From an uncultured Colwellia sp. (GTDB lineage Bacteria > Pseudomonadota > Gammaproteobacteria > Enterobacterales > Alteromonadaceae), in NCBI GenBank assembly GCA_913058395.1, contig CAJXQI010000013.1:62001-126000 (forward strand): DNA of 64,000 nucleotides, given 5' to 3'. Below are positions 29,784 through 40,370 of the stretch, one piece after another. Made by a program: the position numbers and the translations under genes. The notes beneath the pieces were generated by a model. The model saw only the letters and a program-made list of their open reading frames with translations. It searched no databases and was not told the DNA's origin. The first letter of the stretch is position 1; each line of letters begins with the position of its first letter.

Positions 29784-30004
29784 GGCAAAAACACTCAATA
29801 AGTACCAAATTATGATACGAATTGTATAGCAGTGCATTATTTAATCAAGTTTCAAACCAACATATGAATACAGCACTTAGCACAATAGACCACTTCTTTA
29901 TGCCATTTTTGGAAAAAGTCATTATCCATTAGCTCGATTTATCCCACTAAAAATTCCCTTTACATTGGCAATCCGCTTTTTAAAAAGCAAATAAGGGGAA
30001 AGAT

Positions 30005-31132
30005 ATGACAGATAAAAACTATAAAAAATTATTATTAGTGACAGCAATGACGGCAAGTTTAAATGCGCAAGCAGGTGTTGAACTTATGTCTAGCACCATC
30101 AACGGCGAAGAAACAAAGGTAACACTCGGTGGTTACGCAAAAGTAGATGTTCGACATGTACAAGGTGACATTGCCTACCAAGACTATTGGGTAGCAAATT
30201 TTCCATCAGGCAATGCGGTTGATACCTCACACACTGGTTTTAACGTGAAAGAATCGCGCTTGAATTTTAAGGTACAACACGGTGATGTTACTGGTTTTGT
30301 TGAATTTGATATGTATGGCGGTGGCGGTAATGAAGTAGTGAGTAACTCTTCAAATCCGCGTTTACGCCATTTCTACATAAACTATAAAAACTGGATGGTT
30401 GGTCAAAACTGGACAACCTTTATGCCATTGCATGCGCTACCTGAAGCACTCGATTTTGGTGGGCCACATGTAGGTGAAGTGTTTATTCGACAAACGCAAG
30501 TTCGCTACACCCATGGCGCTTGGCAGTTTGCTATCGAGAACCCTGAAACCAATGGTGATGGTGATATTGGCGCACCATCAAGTGCCGTTGGTGTAACAGG
30601 CCCACAAGCAGATAAAGACGAATCAATTCCTGATTTTGTTGCCCGTTACAATCATAAAGCCGACTGGGGTACATTGTCTGTTGGAACTTTATTTAGACAA
30701 ATAGACCAAGGTGGTCTTGACGAATTTTCGGTATCAGCCAATATCGCGGGTCGAATTAAAACTGTAGGTAAAGATGATTTTCGCTTTCAAGCAACCTTTG
30801 GTGAGCCGGGCCGTTATGTCGCTGCGGGTATGACGCCCGATATTGTCGTGATTGATCAAAACACTGAAGAAACAGCCGTTGAATCAACCACGGCATATAC
30901 TGTTGCTTATCGCCATTTTTGGACAGAAAATTTACGTTCAACATTATTTTATGGCGCAGCAGAAACTGACGAGCTTGAACGAAAACGTGCGCATTGGGGC
31001 ATTAACTTAATGACAGACGTTACCTCTCATTTAACCACAGGTGTTGAATTAGGTAACTATGCTATTAAAGATAAAGGCATCGAAAGCATCAACTCTAACT
31101 ACTTACAGTTTTCGGCCAAATACAGCTTTTAA
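30005..31132 (+). CDS. DcaP-like outer-membrane porin
   Basis: A 375-residue beta-barrel protein with a signal peptide (cleavage after NAQA, near residue 23) and alternating beta strands ending in the outer-membrane signature YSF (C-terminal Phe). The N-terminal TLGGYAKVDVRH and the loop VGQNWTTFMPLHALPE are DcaP-type features. DcaP porins take up dicarboxylates or similar anions. AAGGGGAAAG precedes the ATG. It is divergent from the AraC gene, which may regulate it. Confidence 0.82.
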   Translation: MTDKNYKKLLLVTAMTASLNAQAGVELMSSTINGEETKVTLGGYAKVDVRHVQGDIAYQDYWVANFPSGNAVDTSHTGFNVKESRLNFKVQHGDVTGFVEFDMYGGGGNEVVSNSSNPRLRHFYINYKNWMVGQNWTTFMPLHALPEALDFGGPHVGEVFIRQTQVRYTHGAWQFAIENPETNGDGDIGAPSSAVGVTGPQADKDESIPDFVARYNHKADWGTLSVGTLFRQIDQGGLDEFSVSANIAGRIKTVGKDDFRFQATFGEPGRYVAAGMTPDIVVIDQNTEETAVESTTAYTVAYRHFWTENLRSTLFYGAAETDELERKRAHWGINLMTDVTSHLTTGVELGNYAIKDKGIESINSNYLQFSAKYSF

Positions 31133-31236
31133 ATTGTAGAACGAACCCCCAACCTTCGATGGGTATTGCCTGACTTGCTAGGCCTTATCTGTCGAACCCT
31201 TATTCTATATTTAGAATTTTTGAAAATTCTCTCACC

Positions 31237-32157
31237 TTAACCATTAAAATAGTCCTGCTTTTTCTGAAAGGCATCGCGGAAGTAATCGATAAGTAATTTT
31301 ATTTTTTTATCGGGCTGGCGCGTACGCGGATAAACCGCATAAATACCCAGGTCTTTACCTGATTGCTCTGTAAGCAGTGACACTAAGTTATTGGCCATTA
31401 AATCCTCATGCACAAGCGCTTTAGGTAAATACGCAATACCAAAATGAGCCAATGCTGCTTTTCTCAATGAATCAAGGTTATTAGAACGAAAGCGCCCTTT
31501 TACTTGCACAACGTAATCATTGTTATCATCTTTGAAAACCCATTGCTCCGAACCTGTACCTTCATAGCGATAAATCAAACAACTATGCTCAGTAAGGGCT
31601 TGTGGAGTTTCTGGCGTACCATTATTTTTCAAATATTCAGGACTTGCGCAAACCACCCAATCAGAATCGATTAACCGCCGAGCAATAAGTGATGAGTCTT
31701 CCAAGTGTGCCGTTCGTATCGCAAGGTCATAGCCTTGTTCAATAATATCTACAAACTTATTCTTGATGGTCAGCTCAACATTAACATTGGGATAATCGTG
31801 ACAAAAATTAGCAAGGGCGCTACTCAGCACTAAACGTGCTGATACCACTGGCATGGTTAATTTAATGGTGCCACGAATATCTTCACCATATCCGGTGATC
31901 GCGTCTTCAGCTTCTTGAAAGGCAAGTTTGGCCAAGCGCGCTTTACCGTAAAACGTGGTGCCCGCATCAGTTAAGCTCAACTTTCGCGTGGTGCGATAAA
32001 GTAACTGGGTGTTTAATTCTTTTTCTAATCGAGCAATGCGTTTACTGACCACCGAATTGGTTAAATTCAACTGCTCAGCCACCTTGGTAAAGGATCCAGC
32101 CTCTACTACTAGCACAAATAAAATTAAATCATCTGCTTTTGCAGCCACGTTACTCAC
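31237..32157 (-). CDS. LysR-family transcriptional regulator
   Basis: A 306-residue LTTR: N-terminal winged helix (about 8-66, SFTKVAEQLNLTNSVVSKRIARLE, given as SFTKVAEQLNL and VVSKRIARLE) and a LysR substrate-binding domain (about 95-300). It is divergent from lldP-dld and probably controls them and itself. It resembles the DhcR/CrgA-like branch rather than a known lactate regulator such as LldR, which is a GntR protein. The ligand is unknown. Confidence 0.88.
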   Translation of the reverse strand: MSNVAAKADDLILFVLVVEAGSFTKVAEQLNLTNSVVSKRIARLEKELNTQLLYRTTRKLSLTDAGTTFYGKARLAKLAFQEAEDAITGYGEDIRGTIKLTMPVVSARLVLSSALANFCHDYPNVNVELTIKNKFVDIIEQGYDLAIRTAHLEDSSLIARRLIDSDWVVCASPEYLKNNGTPETPQALTEHSCLIYRYEGTGSEQWVFKDDNNDYVVQVKGRFRSNNLDSLRKAALAHFGIAYLPKALVHEDLMANNLVSLLTEQSGKDLGIYAVYPRTRQPDKKIKLLIDYFRDAFQKKQDYFNG

Positions 32158-32239
32158 CTTTGATTATGTCAAAAAAAGAAAAAAACTAATTCATTTATCA
32201 CAATATATCCAAAGTATAAAAAAATGTACATTGTTAAGT

Positions 32240-32285
32240 GATGGCAATAACGACAACAATAGTGGTTTTGCCATCAATGGGGAAA
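32240..32285 (+). promoter_or_regulatory. Inverted repeat upstream of lldP
   Basis: GATGGCAA (32240-32247) and TTGCCATC (32278-32285) are exact inverted repeats 30 bases apart, in the gap between the LysR gene and lldP. They could be a regulator-binding site pair or a hairpin in the lldP leader. Confidence 0.35.
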
Positions 32286-32336
32286 GACAGAGTAAATAAC
32301 AAATAACAAAATAATATTACCGAATTGGAGGTAAAC

Positions 32337-34037
32337 ATGAATGAATGGCTACTAGGGCTACTGGCATTATTGCCAATAGCGATATCAGCAATATTACTAC
32401 TGGGTTTGCAGTGGCCTGCTAAACGCGCAATGCCAGTAACATTGGCAGTTACAGTTGTACTTGCATTGTTTGTTTGGGAAATGTCACTAGGACGTGTTTC
32501 AGCATCAATAATTCAAGGGTTGATGGTGACATTATCCGTACTGTGGATTATTTTCGGCGCTATATTCCTACTTAACACCTTAAAGCAAACTGGCGCTATA
32601 CAAGTGATCAGAGAAGGCTTTACACAAATTTCACCTGACAGACGAATTCAAGCCATCATTATTGCCTGGTGCTTCGGTACTTTTATTGAAGGGGCTTCTG
32701 GTTTTGGTACGCCTGCTGCCATTGCAGCACCTTTACTTGTTGCGATTGGTTTTCCAGCCTTAGCCGCCGTATTAATGGGTATGATGATTCAAAGTACACC
32801 TGTTTCATTTGGCGCGATTGGTACACCTATTGTTATTGGTGTTAAAAATGGCTTAAATAGCGAAGCGATTGGCGCTGAATTACTCACCCGTGGTAGTAAC
32901 TGGGACATGTTTCTACAGTTAATTACTAACGAAGTTGCCATTATTCACGCCATTGTGGGTACATTTATGCCGGTATTAATGGCAATGATGCTAACGCGTT
33001 TCTTTGGAGCAAACCGCAGCTGGCGCGAAGGTTTAGAAATTTTACCATTTGCCATTTTCGCAGGCTTAGCTTTTACCATTCCTTATGCATTAACAGGTAT
33101 ATTTTTAGGGCCAGAATTCCCTGCGCTACTTGGCGGTATGGTAAGTATGTTAATTGTAGTCACTGCCTCTAAAAAAGGCTTATTTATGCCTAAAAAAACA
33201 TGGGAATTTCAAGCACCAAACCTATGGCCTAAAAGTTGGTTAGGCACACTAAAAATCGAAAAAGAATCAACTCCAAAAAATAATATATCCGCAGTTTCAG
33301 CATGGATGCCATATGTATTAGTGTCTATTTTATTAGTATGTTCACGCGTATTTCCTGAGTTTAAATCTCTATTAGTTGGTGCAGGTTTCAAATGGACTAA
33401 TATTATCGGTGAAACAGGTATTAGTTCTGGCTTTAGTCCCCTTTATTTACCGGGTGGATTATTAGTGATTTCTGCCATTTTTGCTGCATTTATGCATTGT
33501 CGTGGTAAAGAAAGATTTAGTGCTTTAGCGGTTGCTAGTAAAGACTCGTTCAGAACGGTTATCGGTGCAGGTTTTGTATTGATGTTTACCATTCCTATGG
33601 TGCGAATTTTCATTAATTCTGGGGTTAACTTGTCAGATCTACCGAGTATGCCAGTGGCCAGCGCGGATTTATTTTCCAATGTATTTGGCTCAGCATTTCC
33701 ACTAATCAGCCCGTTAATTGGTGCATTAGGTGCCTTTATTGCCGGTTCAAATACCGTATCTAATATGATGTTCAGCCAATTTCAGTTTGAAGCAGCTAAC
33801 ACACTCGGCATTTCATCAGCCTTAATGGTAGCAACACAAGCAGTAGGTGCCGCAGCAGGTAACATGATTGCCATACATAACGTAGTTGCCGCATCAGCAA
33901 CGGTAGGCTTGTTAGGCCAAGAAGGGGCAACCTTAAGAAAAACCATTATTCCAACAGCATACTATGTATTAGTTAGTGGTGCTCTTGCCATGATCGCCGT
34001 GTATGTTATGAATATTTCAGACCCATTATTGGGTTAA
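32337..34037 (+). CDS. lldP: L-lactate permease LldP
   Basis: 566 residues from the ATG at 32337 (GGAGG upstream). About 12-14 membrane helices, with the family motifs [16 protein letters not shown] and [14 protein letters not shown]. It imports L- or D-lactate with protons. It lies 22 bases before the dehydrogenase gene, in the same unit. The same pairing is known from Shewanella, where LldP and Dld-II are adjacent. Confidence 0.94.
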   Translation: MNEWLLGLLALLPIAISAILLLGLQWPAKRAMPVTLAVTVVLALFVWEMSLGRVSASIIQGLMVTLSVLWIIFGAIFLLNTLKQTGAIQVIREGFTQISPDRRIQAIIIAWCFGTFIEGASGFGTPAAIAAPLLVAIGFPALAAVLMGMMIQSTPVSFGAIGTPIVIGVKNGLNSEAIGAELLTRGSNWDMFLQLITNEVAIIHAIVGTFMPVLMAMMLTRFFGANRSWREGLEILPFAIFAGLAFTIPYALTGIFLGPEFPALLGGMVSMLIVVTASKKGLFMPKKTWEFQAPNLWPKSWLGTLKIEKESTPKNNISAVSAWMPYVLVSILLVCSRVFPEFKSLLVGAGFKWTNIIGETGISSGFSPLYLPGGLLVISAIFAAFMHCRGKERFSALAVASKDSFRTVIGAGFVLMFTIPMVRIFINSGVNLSDLPSMPVASADLFSNVFGSAFPLISPLIGALGAFIAGSNTVSNMMFSQFQFEAANTLGISSALMVATQAVGAAAGNMIAIHNVVAASATVGLLGQEGATLRKTIIPTAYYVLVSGALAMIAVYVMNISDPLLG

Positions 34038-34059
34038 CCCTAGGTAATAGAAGATAGTT

Positions 34060-36900
34060 ATGGCTGTAAATGAACAATTTTTAACAAAGCTTAGCGATAT
34101 TTTATCACCTAAGCAGATCATTAATGACATTACCCGACGACGTGCATTTGGCACTGATGCAAGTTTCTATCAATTAATACCACAATTGGTGTTAACGGTA
34201 GCAAGCCAAGCACAAATGCAAGCGGTGATTAGTTTAGCGGATAACTACAACGTGCCGATAACTTTTCGTGCCGCCGGTACAAGCTTATCTGGGCAAGCAA
34301 TTACTGACTCCGTGTTAGTGATGTTATCAACTGATTGGAATGGTTTTGATATTGAAGACGAAGGGTTAAAAATTCGTTTGCAGCCAGGGATTATTGGTGC
34401 TGATGCAAATCATCACTTATTACCTTATCAACGTAAATTGGGGCCTGATCCGGCCTCAATTAATACTTGTCGCATTGGCGGAATAGCAGCAAACAATGCT
34501 TCAGGTATGTGTTGTGGTGTTAGTAAAAATAGTTACTACAGCCTTGCTGATATGACAGTAATATTGGCTGATGGTACGATATTAGATAGCAGTAATGCTG
34601 ACAGTATTGCGCAATTTCGTATCTCACATGCCAGTTTACTTAGTGAACTAAACGAGCTAGCAAAAGCAGTTAAATCTGATGAAGCGCTACGTTCACTTAT
34701 CGAGCATAAATACCGATTAAAAAATACCACAGGCTATGCCATTAATGCCTTAATAGATTTCGAAGATCCTATCGATATTTTATTGCACTTAATGATCGGC
34801 TCTGAAGGCACATTAGGTTTTATTGCCAATATTACCTACCATACCGTGCCGGATTATCAGCATAAAGCCAGTGCGTTGTATTCTTTTTCTAGTGCAGCAC
34901 AAGCCTGCAAATTAGTAACAGCATTAAGCACAAGCCCTGTTGAAGCTGTTGAATTAATGGATCAACGAGCAATAAATTCGGTAAAAGGTAAAGCAGGACT
35001 TCCTGATCGCTTCTGCGACTTGCCAGACGAAACCACAGCACTGCTAATTGAAACACGCGCTGAGTCAGCAACAGAACTTACTCAAAACATCGTCGAAATT
35101 GAACAGTTAATTGCATCATATCAACCTGTTGAAGCAATTGATTTTACCACCGACACCACCTTGTGTTCACAACTTTGGGATATTCGAAAAGCGACATTTC
35201 CAGCCGTAGGTGCCGTTCGAGAAACTGGTACTACCGTTATTATTGAAGATGTTTCATTTCCCATTGATAAACTGGCCGAAGGTATTGTTAGGTTACACAA
35301 ACTATTTGATGAATTTCATTATCACGAAGCCATTATATTTGGTCATGCATTGGCGGGTAACCTGCACTTTGTATTTACCCAGTCTTTCGATGATGAAAAA
35401 GAAATTCAACGCTATGACCAATTCATGCATGAAGTGGCAAATTTAGTCGCAGTAGAATTTAAAGGCTCGTTAAAAGCAGAACACGGCACAGGCCGAAATA
35501 TGGCACCTTTCGTTGAGTTGGAGTGGGGACAGCAAGCCTATCAAGTGATGAAAAGCCTCAAAAGCATTATTGACCCAAATAATACCTTAAACCCTGGGGT
35601 AATTTTAAATGATGATAAGAATGCCCACATCAAGCATTTAAAATTAATGCCGCATGCTGACCCTATTATCGATAAATGCATCGAATGTGGTTTTTGCGAG
35701 CCGGTTTGTCCTTCAAAAGAATTTAGCTTAACGCCAAGGCATCGCATCGCCTTATGGCGACGTATTCAGCAACTTGAACAAGCAAAAACCTTATCTGACT
35801 CAGAACAAAACGAATTAAAAGAACTCAACAAAAACTACCAACACTTAGGTATTGATAGCTGTGCTGCTACCGGCATGTGTGCTCAACGTTGCCCTGTTGG
35901 TATTAACACCGGTGATTTAATTCGACAGTTACGCAGTGAAAAGTTAGGCAGTACCGGTAAGCTCATCGCAAAATGGTCGGCCAATCATTTTGCGGCGGTT
36001 AGCGCTTCTGCCGCCACCGCATTTAAAATTAATGGCTTGGTGACTACGGCTTTAGGAGATGAAACCGTCGATAAAATAGGTGTCGGTTTACATAACATCA
36101 GTGGTAAACGCTTACCGCTTTGGCACGCAAAATGGCCAACTAAAGCACGTAAAGCGGTTAAGAAAGTAAAGCCGACAAGCATTGAAACCATAACGCCTGC
36201 AGGTAAGCCTGTTATTTATTTTGCCAGTTGTGCCAGCCGCACTATGGGGCCAAATGCCAGTAATAAAGAGCAAAGAAGTTTAACCGAAGTTTCAGCCGCT
36301 GTGTTAGAAAAAGCAGGCTTTGACGTTATTTACCCAGGCAGTGTTAACCAGCTTTGCTGTGGCCTACCGTTTCACAGTAAAGGTGCAGCTGATATTGCCA
36401 AAGACAAAGGTAACGAGCTGATCACGCAATTAACGGCACTAAGTAATAACGGTGAAATTCCAATCGTGTTTGATACTAGCCCGTGTAATTTAAGGATTAA
36501 AGAATTAGGGACGCAGCTGAAAATTTATGAACTAACCGATTTTTGCGCACAGTTTGTCGTTGAGCATTTAACCATAGTGCCAAAAACAACACCTGTAGCC
36601 TTACATATTACCTGTAGCTCAAGAAAAGCGGGTATTGCTGACAGCTTACGTAAAATCGCTCAAATTTGTGCTACTGAAGTTATCGAACCATTAGGAATAG
36701 AATGTTGTGGTTTCGCCGGTGACAAAGGTTTTACTATGCCAGCGCTAAATGAAAGTGCCCTTTCGCCACTGAAAGCACAAATATTCGACCCAACAACACA
36801 AGGCTATAGTAATAGTAGAACCTGTGAAATTGGCTTGTCGAAAAATAGTGGTATTGACTATCAATCTCTGATTTATTTACTTGATGAAGTGAGTCAGTAA
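34060..36900 (+). CDS. dld: FAD/Fe-S D-lactate dehydrogenase (Dld-II type)
   Basis: A 946-residue fusion: FAD-binding PCMH domain (about 35-260), FAD-oxidase C-terminal domain (to about 520), two ferredoxin-type clusters (CIECGFCEPVCP near 540, CAATGMCAQRCP near 602) and two CCG domains (CCGLPF near 765, CCGFAG near 881). It oxidises D-lactate and feeds electrons to the quinone pool. The layout matches the Shewanella Dld-II enzyme, a single-chain relative of GlcDEF. The pairing with lldP supports lactate over glycolate. Confidence 0.9.
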   Translation: MAVNEQFLTKLSDILSPKQIINDITRRRAFGTDASFYQLIPQLVLTVASQAQMQAVISLADNYNVPITFRAAGTSLSGQAITDSVLVMLSTDWNGFDIEDEGLKIRLQPGIIGADANHHLLPYQRKLGPDPASINTCRIGGIAANNASGMCCGVSKNSYYSLADMTVILADGTILDSSNADSIAQFRISHASLLSELNELAKAVKSDEALRSLIEHKYRLKNTTGYAINALIDFEDPIDILLHLMIGSEGTLGFIANITYHTVPDYQHKASALYSFSSAAQACKLVTALSTSPVEAVELMDQRAINSVKGKAGLPDRFCDLPDETTALLIETRAESATELTQNIVEIEQLIASYQPVEAIDFTTDTTLCSQLWDIRKATFPAVGAVRETGTTVIIEDVSFPIDKLAEGIVRLHKLFDEFHYHEAIIFGHALAGNLHFVFTQSFDDEKEIQRYDQFMHEVANLVAVEFKGSLKAEHGTGRNMAPFVELEWGQQAYQVMKSLKSIIDPNNTLNPGVILNDDKNAHIKHLKLMPHADPIIDKCIECGFCEPVCPSKEFSLTPRHRIALWRRIQQLEQAKTLSDSEQNELKELNKNYQHLGIDSCAATGMCAQRCPVGINTGDLIRQLRSEKLGSTGKLIAKWSANHFAAVSASAATAFKINGLVTTALGDETVDKIGVGLHNISGKRLPLWHAKWPTKARKAVKKVKPTSIETITPAGKPVIYFASCASRTMGPNASNKEQRSLTEVSAAVLEKAGFDVIYPGSVNQLCCGLPFHSKGAADIAKDKGNELITQLTALSNNGEIPIVFDTSPCNLRIKELGTQLKIYELTDFCAQFVVEHLTIVPKTTPVALHITCSSRKAGIADSLRKIAQICATEVIEPLGIECCGFAGDKGFTMPALNESALSPLKAQIFDPTTQGYSNSRTCEIGLSKNSGIDYQSLIYLLDEVSQ

Positions 36901-36931
36901 GGAAGCGTTCATCAGAAGAACTTAAAAGCAA

Positions 36932-36954
36932 AAAGCCTACAACTAGTAGGCTTT
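36932..36954. terminator. Bidirectional terminator between dld and the TetR gene
   Basis: AAAGCCTAC pairs with GTAGGCTTT around a 5-base loop, with A-rich sequence before and T-rich sequence after, so it can act on both converging genes. Confidence 0.88.
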
Positions 36955-36987
36955 CTTTGTATCTTCATTTTACTGACTCTAGCATGA

Positions 36988-37530
36988 TTAACTTACCAGT
37001 AACTGCTCAGCCGCATTTTCAAATACGTTATTATCTTCAATAGCAATACTGATCATCATTGCGCCTTCAAGCAGCGATATAGTTTTAATTGCTTGCTGCT
37101 TAGCTGCTAAGGCATCATCAGTATTTATCGATAAATAAGCTTGTTCAAGCCATGCCAAGTTCTTATTAAAAAAACGTTTAATTTCAGCGCGAACAAGCTC
37201 AGGTAAAACATCAGACTCTGCCCCCAACAAGCCGCATAAACACATTTTTTTATCTTGATATAATGCTTGTCTAAATTGCTCAATATAAATGCTAACAGGA
37301 TTTTTTCCTGCAGCTAGATGTGCGTTAGGCTCTCCTAAAGCACTAATAAAGTCATCAGTATATTGTTTGGCAAGCTCTGCACCTAAGTCCGCTTTCGTCG
37401 GGAAATGATAATGCACACTTGCACTTTTTATCCCAACATCTTTAGCTAATTCTCTAAAGCTAAAGTTGTTATAACCACCCTCACGCACCTTGTTTTGTGC
37501 TATTTGTAGAAGCTCTTGTTTTTTCGTCAT
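36988..37530 (-). CDS. TetR-family transcriptional repressor
   Basis: 180 residues from the ATG at 37530, chosen for AAGGGCAAG upstream and because TetR proteins begin close to the helix-turn-helix; the frame extends to 37593. The HTH is at about residues 20-50 (FRELAKDVGIKSASVHYHF). It is divergent from the FAD oxidoreductase. A palindrome overlaps its own -35 region, which points to autoregulation. The C-terminal part resembles the AcrR/YxaF type. Confidence 0.86.
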   Translation of the reverse strand: MTKKQELLQIAQNKVREGGYNNFSFRELAKDVGIKSASVHYHFPTKADLGAELAKQYTDDFISALGEPNAHLAAGKNPVSIYIEQFRQALYQDKKMCLCGLLGAESDVLPELVRAEIKRFFNKNLAWLEQAYLSINTDDALAAKQQAIKTISLLEGAMMISIAIEDNNVFENAAEQLLVS

Positions 37531-37591
37531 AAAACTTGCCCTTAATTGCTTAAGCCAATTATCTATGACTAGAAATGGCTTGACAAGAAAC

Positions 37592-37624
37592 ATTATACAC
37601 CTAAAACTCTCTACCGATAGGTAG
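37592..37624 (-). promoter_or_regulatory. Divergent promoter region with TetR-type palindrome CTACCGATAGGTAG
   Basis: The palindrome (37611-37624) sits between the TetR gene and the FAD oxidoreductase gene. On the minus strand a TATAAT -10 box (37592-37597) lies so that the palindrome covers the -35 position of the TetR gene. A second, imperfect copy is upstream of the GST gene. Assignment of the TetR protein as the binder is inference. Confidence 0.5.
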
Positions 37625-37653
37625 ACAACTTAATTTAGGTAATAAGACATAAA

Positions 37654-38733
37654 ATGCACAGCTCAAATATTATTATAGGTGGTGGGTTATCAGGGCTTTT
37701 AACCGCTTGGAGATTACAGCAACAAAACTTACCCTATATTTTGCTTGAAGCTAAAGCGGAGTTAGGTGGACGCATTTTTGGTGTGCAAGATCAGCAGTCA
37801 AAGCACTATCATGATTTAGGCCCTACTTGGGTTTTTCCACACCAGCATAATATCCAAAACTTGCTGACAGAACTTGGCCTAACTTACTTTGAACAATACA
37901 CCCAAGGTGATGCTTTATTCCAAAAGCAAAATAATGTAGAGATAATTCAAACGGTCGGAGCTGGCGCGATGACTACGTATCGCGTACAAGGTGGTATGAC
38001 GGCACTTATTGAGACAATTTATCGTAAACTCAATACAGAAAACATAAAAGCAAGCCACGCCGTAACAAATATTAGGCAGAAAGATGGCCACTGGGTTATC
38101 ACTGCTCAACACAACAACACGCAGATAAATTTCGCAGCTGAACATTTAGTTTTGGCACTACCACCTCGCATGATAGCTCAACATTTAACGCCACAGCATT
38201 GGGCTTCTCCTTCACTGCAAAGTGCTTTTAAGCAGGTACCAACATGGATGGCTGCACAAGCAAAATTTATTGCAACTTACGCCAGTCCTTTTTGGCGAGA
38301 AAGAGGATTATCAGGCCAAGCATTCAGCCAACAAGGGCCCATGCAAGAAATGCATGATGCTAGTGCTGATAACTCCCCTCCTTATGCGTTATTTGGCTTT
38401 ATAGGAATTCCAGCTCAAAACCGTGCTCAATACAGCGAGTCACAAATTAAACAAGCTTGTATAAACCAATTGCAGCAATTGTATGGTGAGCAAGCCAAAA
38501 ATGCGCAAACAACACTACTTAAAGACTGGGCGTTCGATGAGTATGTCACCACTAAGCAAGACTGCCGTGAAGCGCCAAGTCACCCTAACTTTAATATTAT
38601 TGAACATATAAATGAGCTAGAAGAGAAAAATATCTACTTGGCTGCTAGCGAGTTTTCAGCAGACGATGCCGGATACCTTGAAGGTGCTGTTTGCGCTGTT
38701 AAGCAAGTTATAGCTAAATTAATTACTAATTAA
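37654..38733 (+). CDS. FAD-dependent amine oxidase-type oxidoreductase
   Basis: A 359-residue flavoprotein. The N-terminal dinucleotide fold is IIIGGGLSGLLTAWRL with the ELGGRIFG motif of amine oxidases; the C-terminal block SADDAGYLEGAVCAV is the second FAD contact. The length is short for a monoamine oxidase (usually 430 or more), so a compact relative. The substrate is unknown. It is controlled with, and divergent from, the TetR gene. Confidence 0.8.
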   Translation: MHSSNIIIGGGLSGLLTAWRLQQQNLPYILLEAKAELGGRIFGVQDQQSKHYHDLGPTWVFPHQHNIQNLLTELGLTYFEQYTQGDALFQKQNNVEIIQTVGAGAMTTYRVQGGMTALIETIYRKLNTENIKASHAVTNIRQKDGHWVITAQHNNTQINFAAEHLVLALPPRMIAQHLTPQHWASPSLQSAFKQVPTWMAAQAKFIATYASPFWRERGLSGQAFSQQGPMQEMHDASADNSPPYALFGFIGIPAQNRAQYSESQIKQACINQLQQLYGEQAKNAQTTLLKDWAFDEYVTTKQDCREAPSHPNFNIIEHINELEEKNIYLAASEFSADDAGYLEGAVCAVKQVIAKLITN

Positions 38734-38845
38734 ATAATTTGTAAGCTATTAATTTATTTACTTTAAAATTCATCCACTCAAAATACTGATGCTTTAGAAA
38801 GCAAAAAACATTGACTATATTAGCATCTCGCACTAACCTACCTAC

Positions 38846-38859
38846 CTACCAGTAGATAG
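38846..38859. promoter_or_regulatory. Imperfect copy of the TetR-type palindrome upstream of GST
   Basis: CTACCAGTAGATAG matches the site at 37611-37624 at 11 of 14 positions and lies 95 bases before the GST start. It suggests that GST and the cupin gene belong to the same regulon as the FAD oxidoreductase. Confidence 0.4.
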
Positions 38860-38953
38860 TTAATCATATTAGATGAATTAACACTAAAGCTTTGTTTGAG
38901 CAAACAGTAGAAAACATTGTTCAAACATCATTAACCAATAAAGTGAGAGCACT

Positions 38954-39574
38954 ATGAAAATTTATGACGTTGAGAACTTCCCTAATCCACTGCGGGTTCG
39001 TATTGCATTAGCTGAAAAAAATGCCACTGACAAAGCAACATTTATTCCCGTAGACTTAATGAATGGAGAACATCGTACTGCCGAATTTTTAGCGAAAAAC
39101 CCCGCAGGTGGTGTGCCAGTTTTAGAGCTTGAAGACGGCACTTTTATCGCTGAATGTTCAGCTATTATTGAATATATTGATCATGAATTTTCTGGTCCAT
39201 CACTAACGGGTAACACGGCTAAAGATCGTGCTGTTATTAGCATGATGCAACGCCGTGCAGAGTCGATGGTACTAGATGCAGTCGCTACTTATTTTCATCA
39301 TGCAACAGATGGATTAGGCCCAGCACTTGAAACATATCAAAATAAAGCCTGGGGTCAAAAACAATTAGAAAAAGCATTATCAGGTTTAGCTTACTTCGAT
39401 ACGGTATTAGCAAAAAATAGTTATTTAGCGGGAGATGAGTTTACTGTTGCCGACATCACTTTGCATTCTGGTCTAGTGTTTGCGGGGTTTGCACAAATTA
39501 TTGTCCCAAGTGAATTAACTAACTTAATTGCTTGGCAAGCACGTATTGCTAACCGCCCTAGTATTGCCGCGTAA
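38954..39574 (+). CDS. Glutathione S-transferase family protein
   Basis: A 206-residue protein with a thioredoxin-like N-terminal domain (cis-Pro in GGVPVLELEDG, then ECSAIIEYID) and a helical C-terminal domain. It begins NFPNPLRVRIAL. GTGAGAG precedes the ATG. It shares an operon with the cupin gene 65 bases on. Probable detoxification role; substrate unknown. Confidence 0.88.
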   Translation: MKIYDVENFPNPLRVRIALAEKNATDKATFIPVDLMNGEHRTAEFLAKNPAGGVPVLELEDGTFIAECSAIIEYIDHEFSGPSLTGNTAKDRAVISMMQRRAESMVLDAVATYFHHATDGLGPALETYQNKAWGQKQLEKALSGLAYFDTVLAKNSYLAGDEFTVADITLHSGLVFAGFAQIIVPSELTNLIAWQARIANRPSIAA

Positions 39575-39639
39575 CTTATACTTAACTACGACTTAGTTAA
39601 CACTTACTAAAACTGAAAAATTGAAGATTAGGAAATCAC

Positions 39640-40332
39640 ATGAAAATTGCCGCCGACTTTAGTAAACGAGAAATAGTACACAGCACTACCTTACCTTGGG
39701 TTGCATCCCCCATGGTAGGTGTAGACAGACGTGCACTTGAGCGTGTTGGCGGTGAAGTTGCCAGAGCAACCAGCATTGTTCGTTATGCGCCGGGTAGTGC
39801 CTTTTCACCACATGTACATACCGGTGGGGAGGAATTTATTGTTCTTGACGGTGTATTTCAAGATGAACATGGTGACTTCCCTGCTGGTTCCTATATTCGT
39901 AATCCGCCAGAGTCTAGCCACACACCTAGCTCAGAAGCTGGCTGTGTAATTATGGTTAAACTATGGCAATTCCAACCGGAAGACAGAACACACGTTCGTT
40001 TACAAATGAACGCTATGGGCAAGGTTGCAATGCCTAAGCATAATGGCATTGAAATAACGCCGTTATACAAAGATGCTATTGAAGAAGTGTCACTATTACA
40101 CTTCGATGCCGATGCAAGCTTGAACATTTCACCACTAGGCGGCGCTGAACTTTTTGTGCTTGAAGGTGATATTCGCGAACATCAAGACCAACTAACAAAG
40201 CACAGCTGGGCACGGTTACCGATTAATGAAAGCATCAGTATAAAAGCAGGGAATAATGGCGCAAAAATTTGGCTGAAAACTGGTCACTTAACTGACGTAG
40301 AAAACCAAATAGCGCGAGTACAACAGGCATAG
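39640..40332 (+). CDS. Double-cupin protein, ChrR-like
   Basis: A 230-residue protein with two cupin domains. The first has metal-ligand residues in FSPHVHTGGEEFIVL and SSHTP, as in the cupin part of the ChrR anti-sigma factor. The usual N-terminal zinc anti-sigma domain is absent and no ECF sigma gene lies beside it. It may be an oxygen- or peroxide-related enzyme or a sensor. It is last in the GST unit and is followed by a strong terminator. Confidence 0.78.
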   Translation: MKIAADFSKREIVHSTTLPWVASPMVGVDRRALERVGGEVARATSIVRYAPGSAFSPHVHTGGEEFIVLDGVFQDEHGDFPAGSYIRNPPESSHTPSSEAGCVIMVKLWQFQPEDRTHVRLQMNAMGKVAMPKHNGIEITPLYKDAIEEVSLLHFDADASLNISPLGGAELFVLEGDIREHQDQLTKHSWARLPINESISIKAGNNGAKIWLKTGHLTDVENQIARVQQA

Positions 40333-40370
40333 TGATTAGCAGCTGAAATATAATGCCAAATTTCAGGCAA

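Noticed and set aside
37915-38145. An antisense gene inside the FAD oxidoreductase
   Set aside because: It is a shadow frame of a well-supported coding region.
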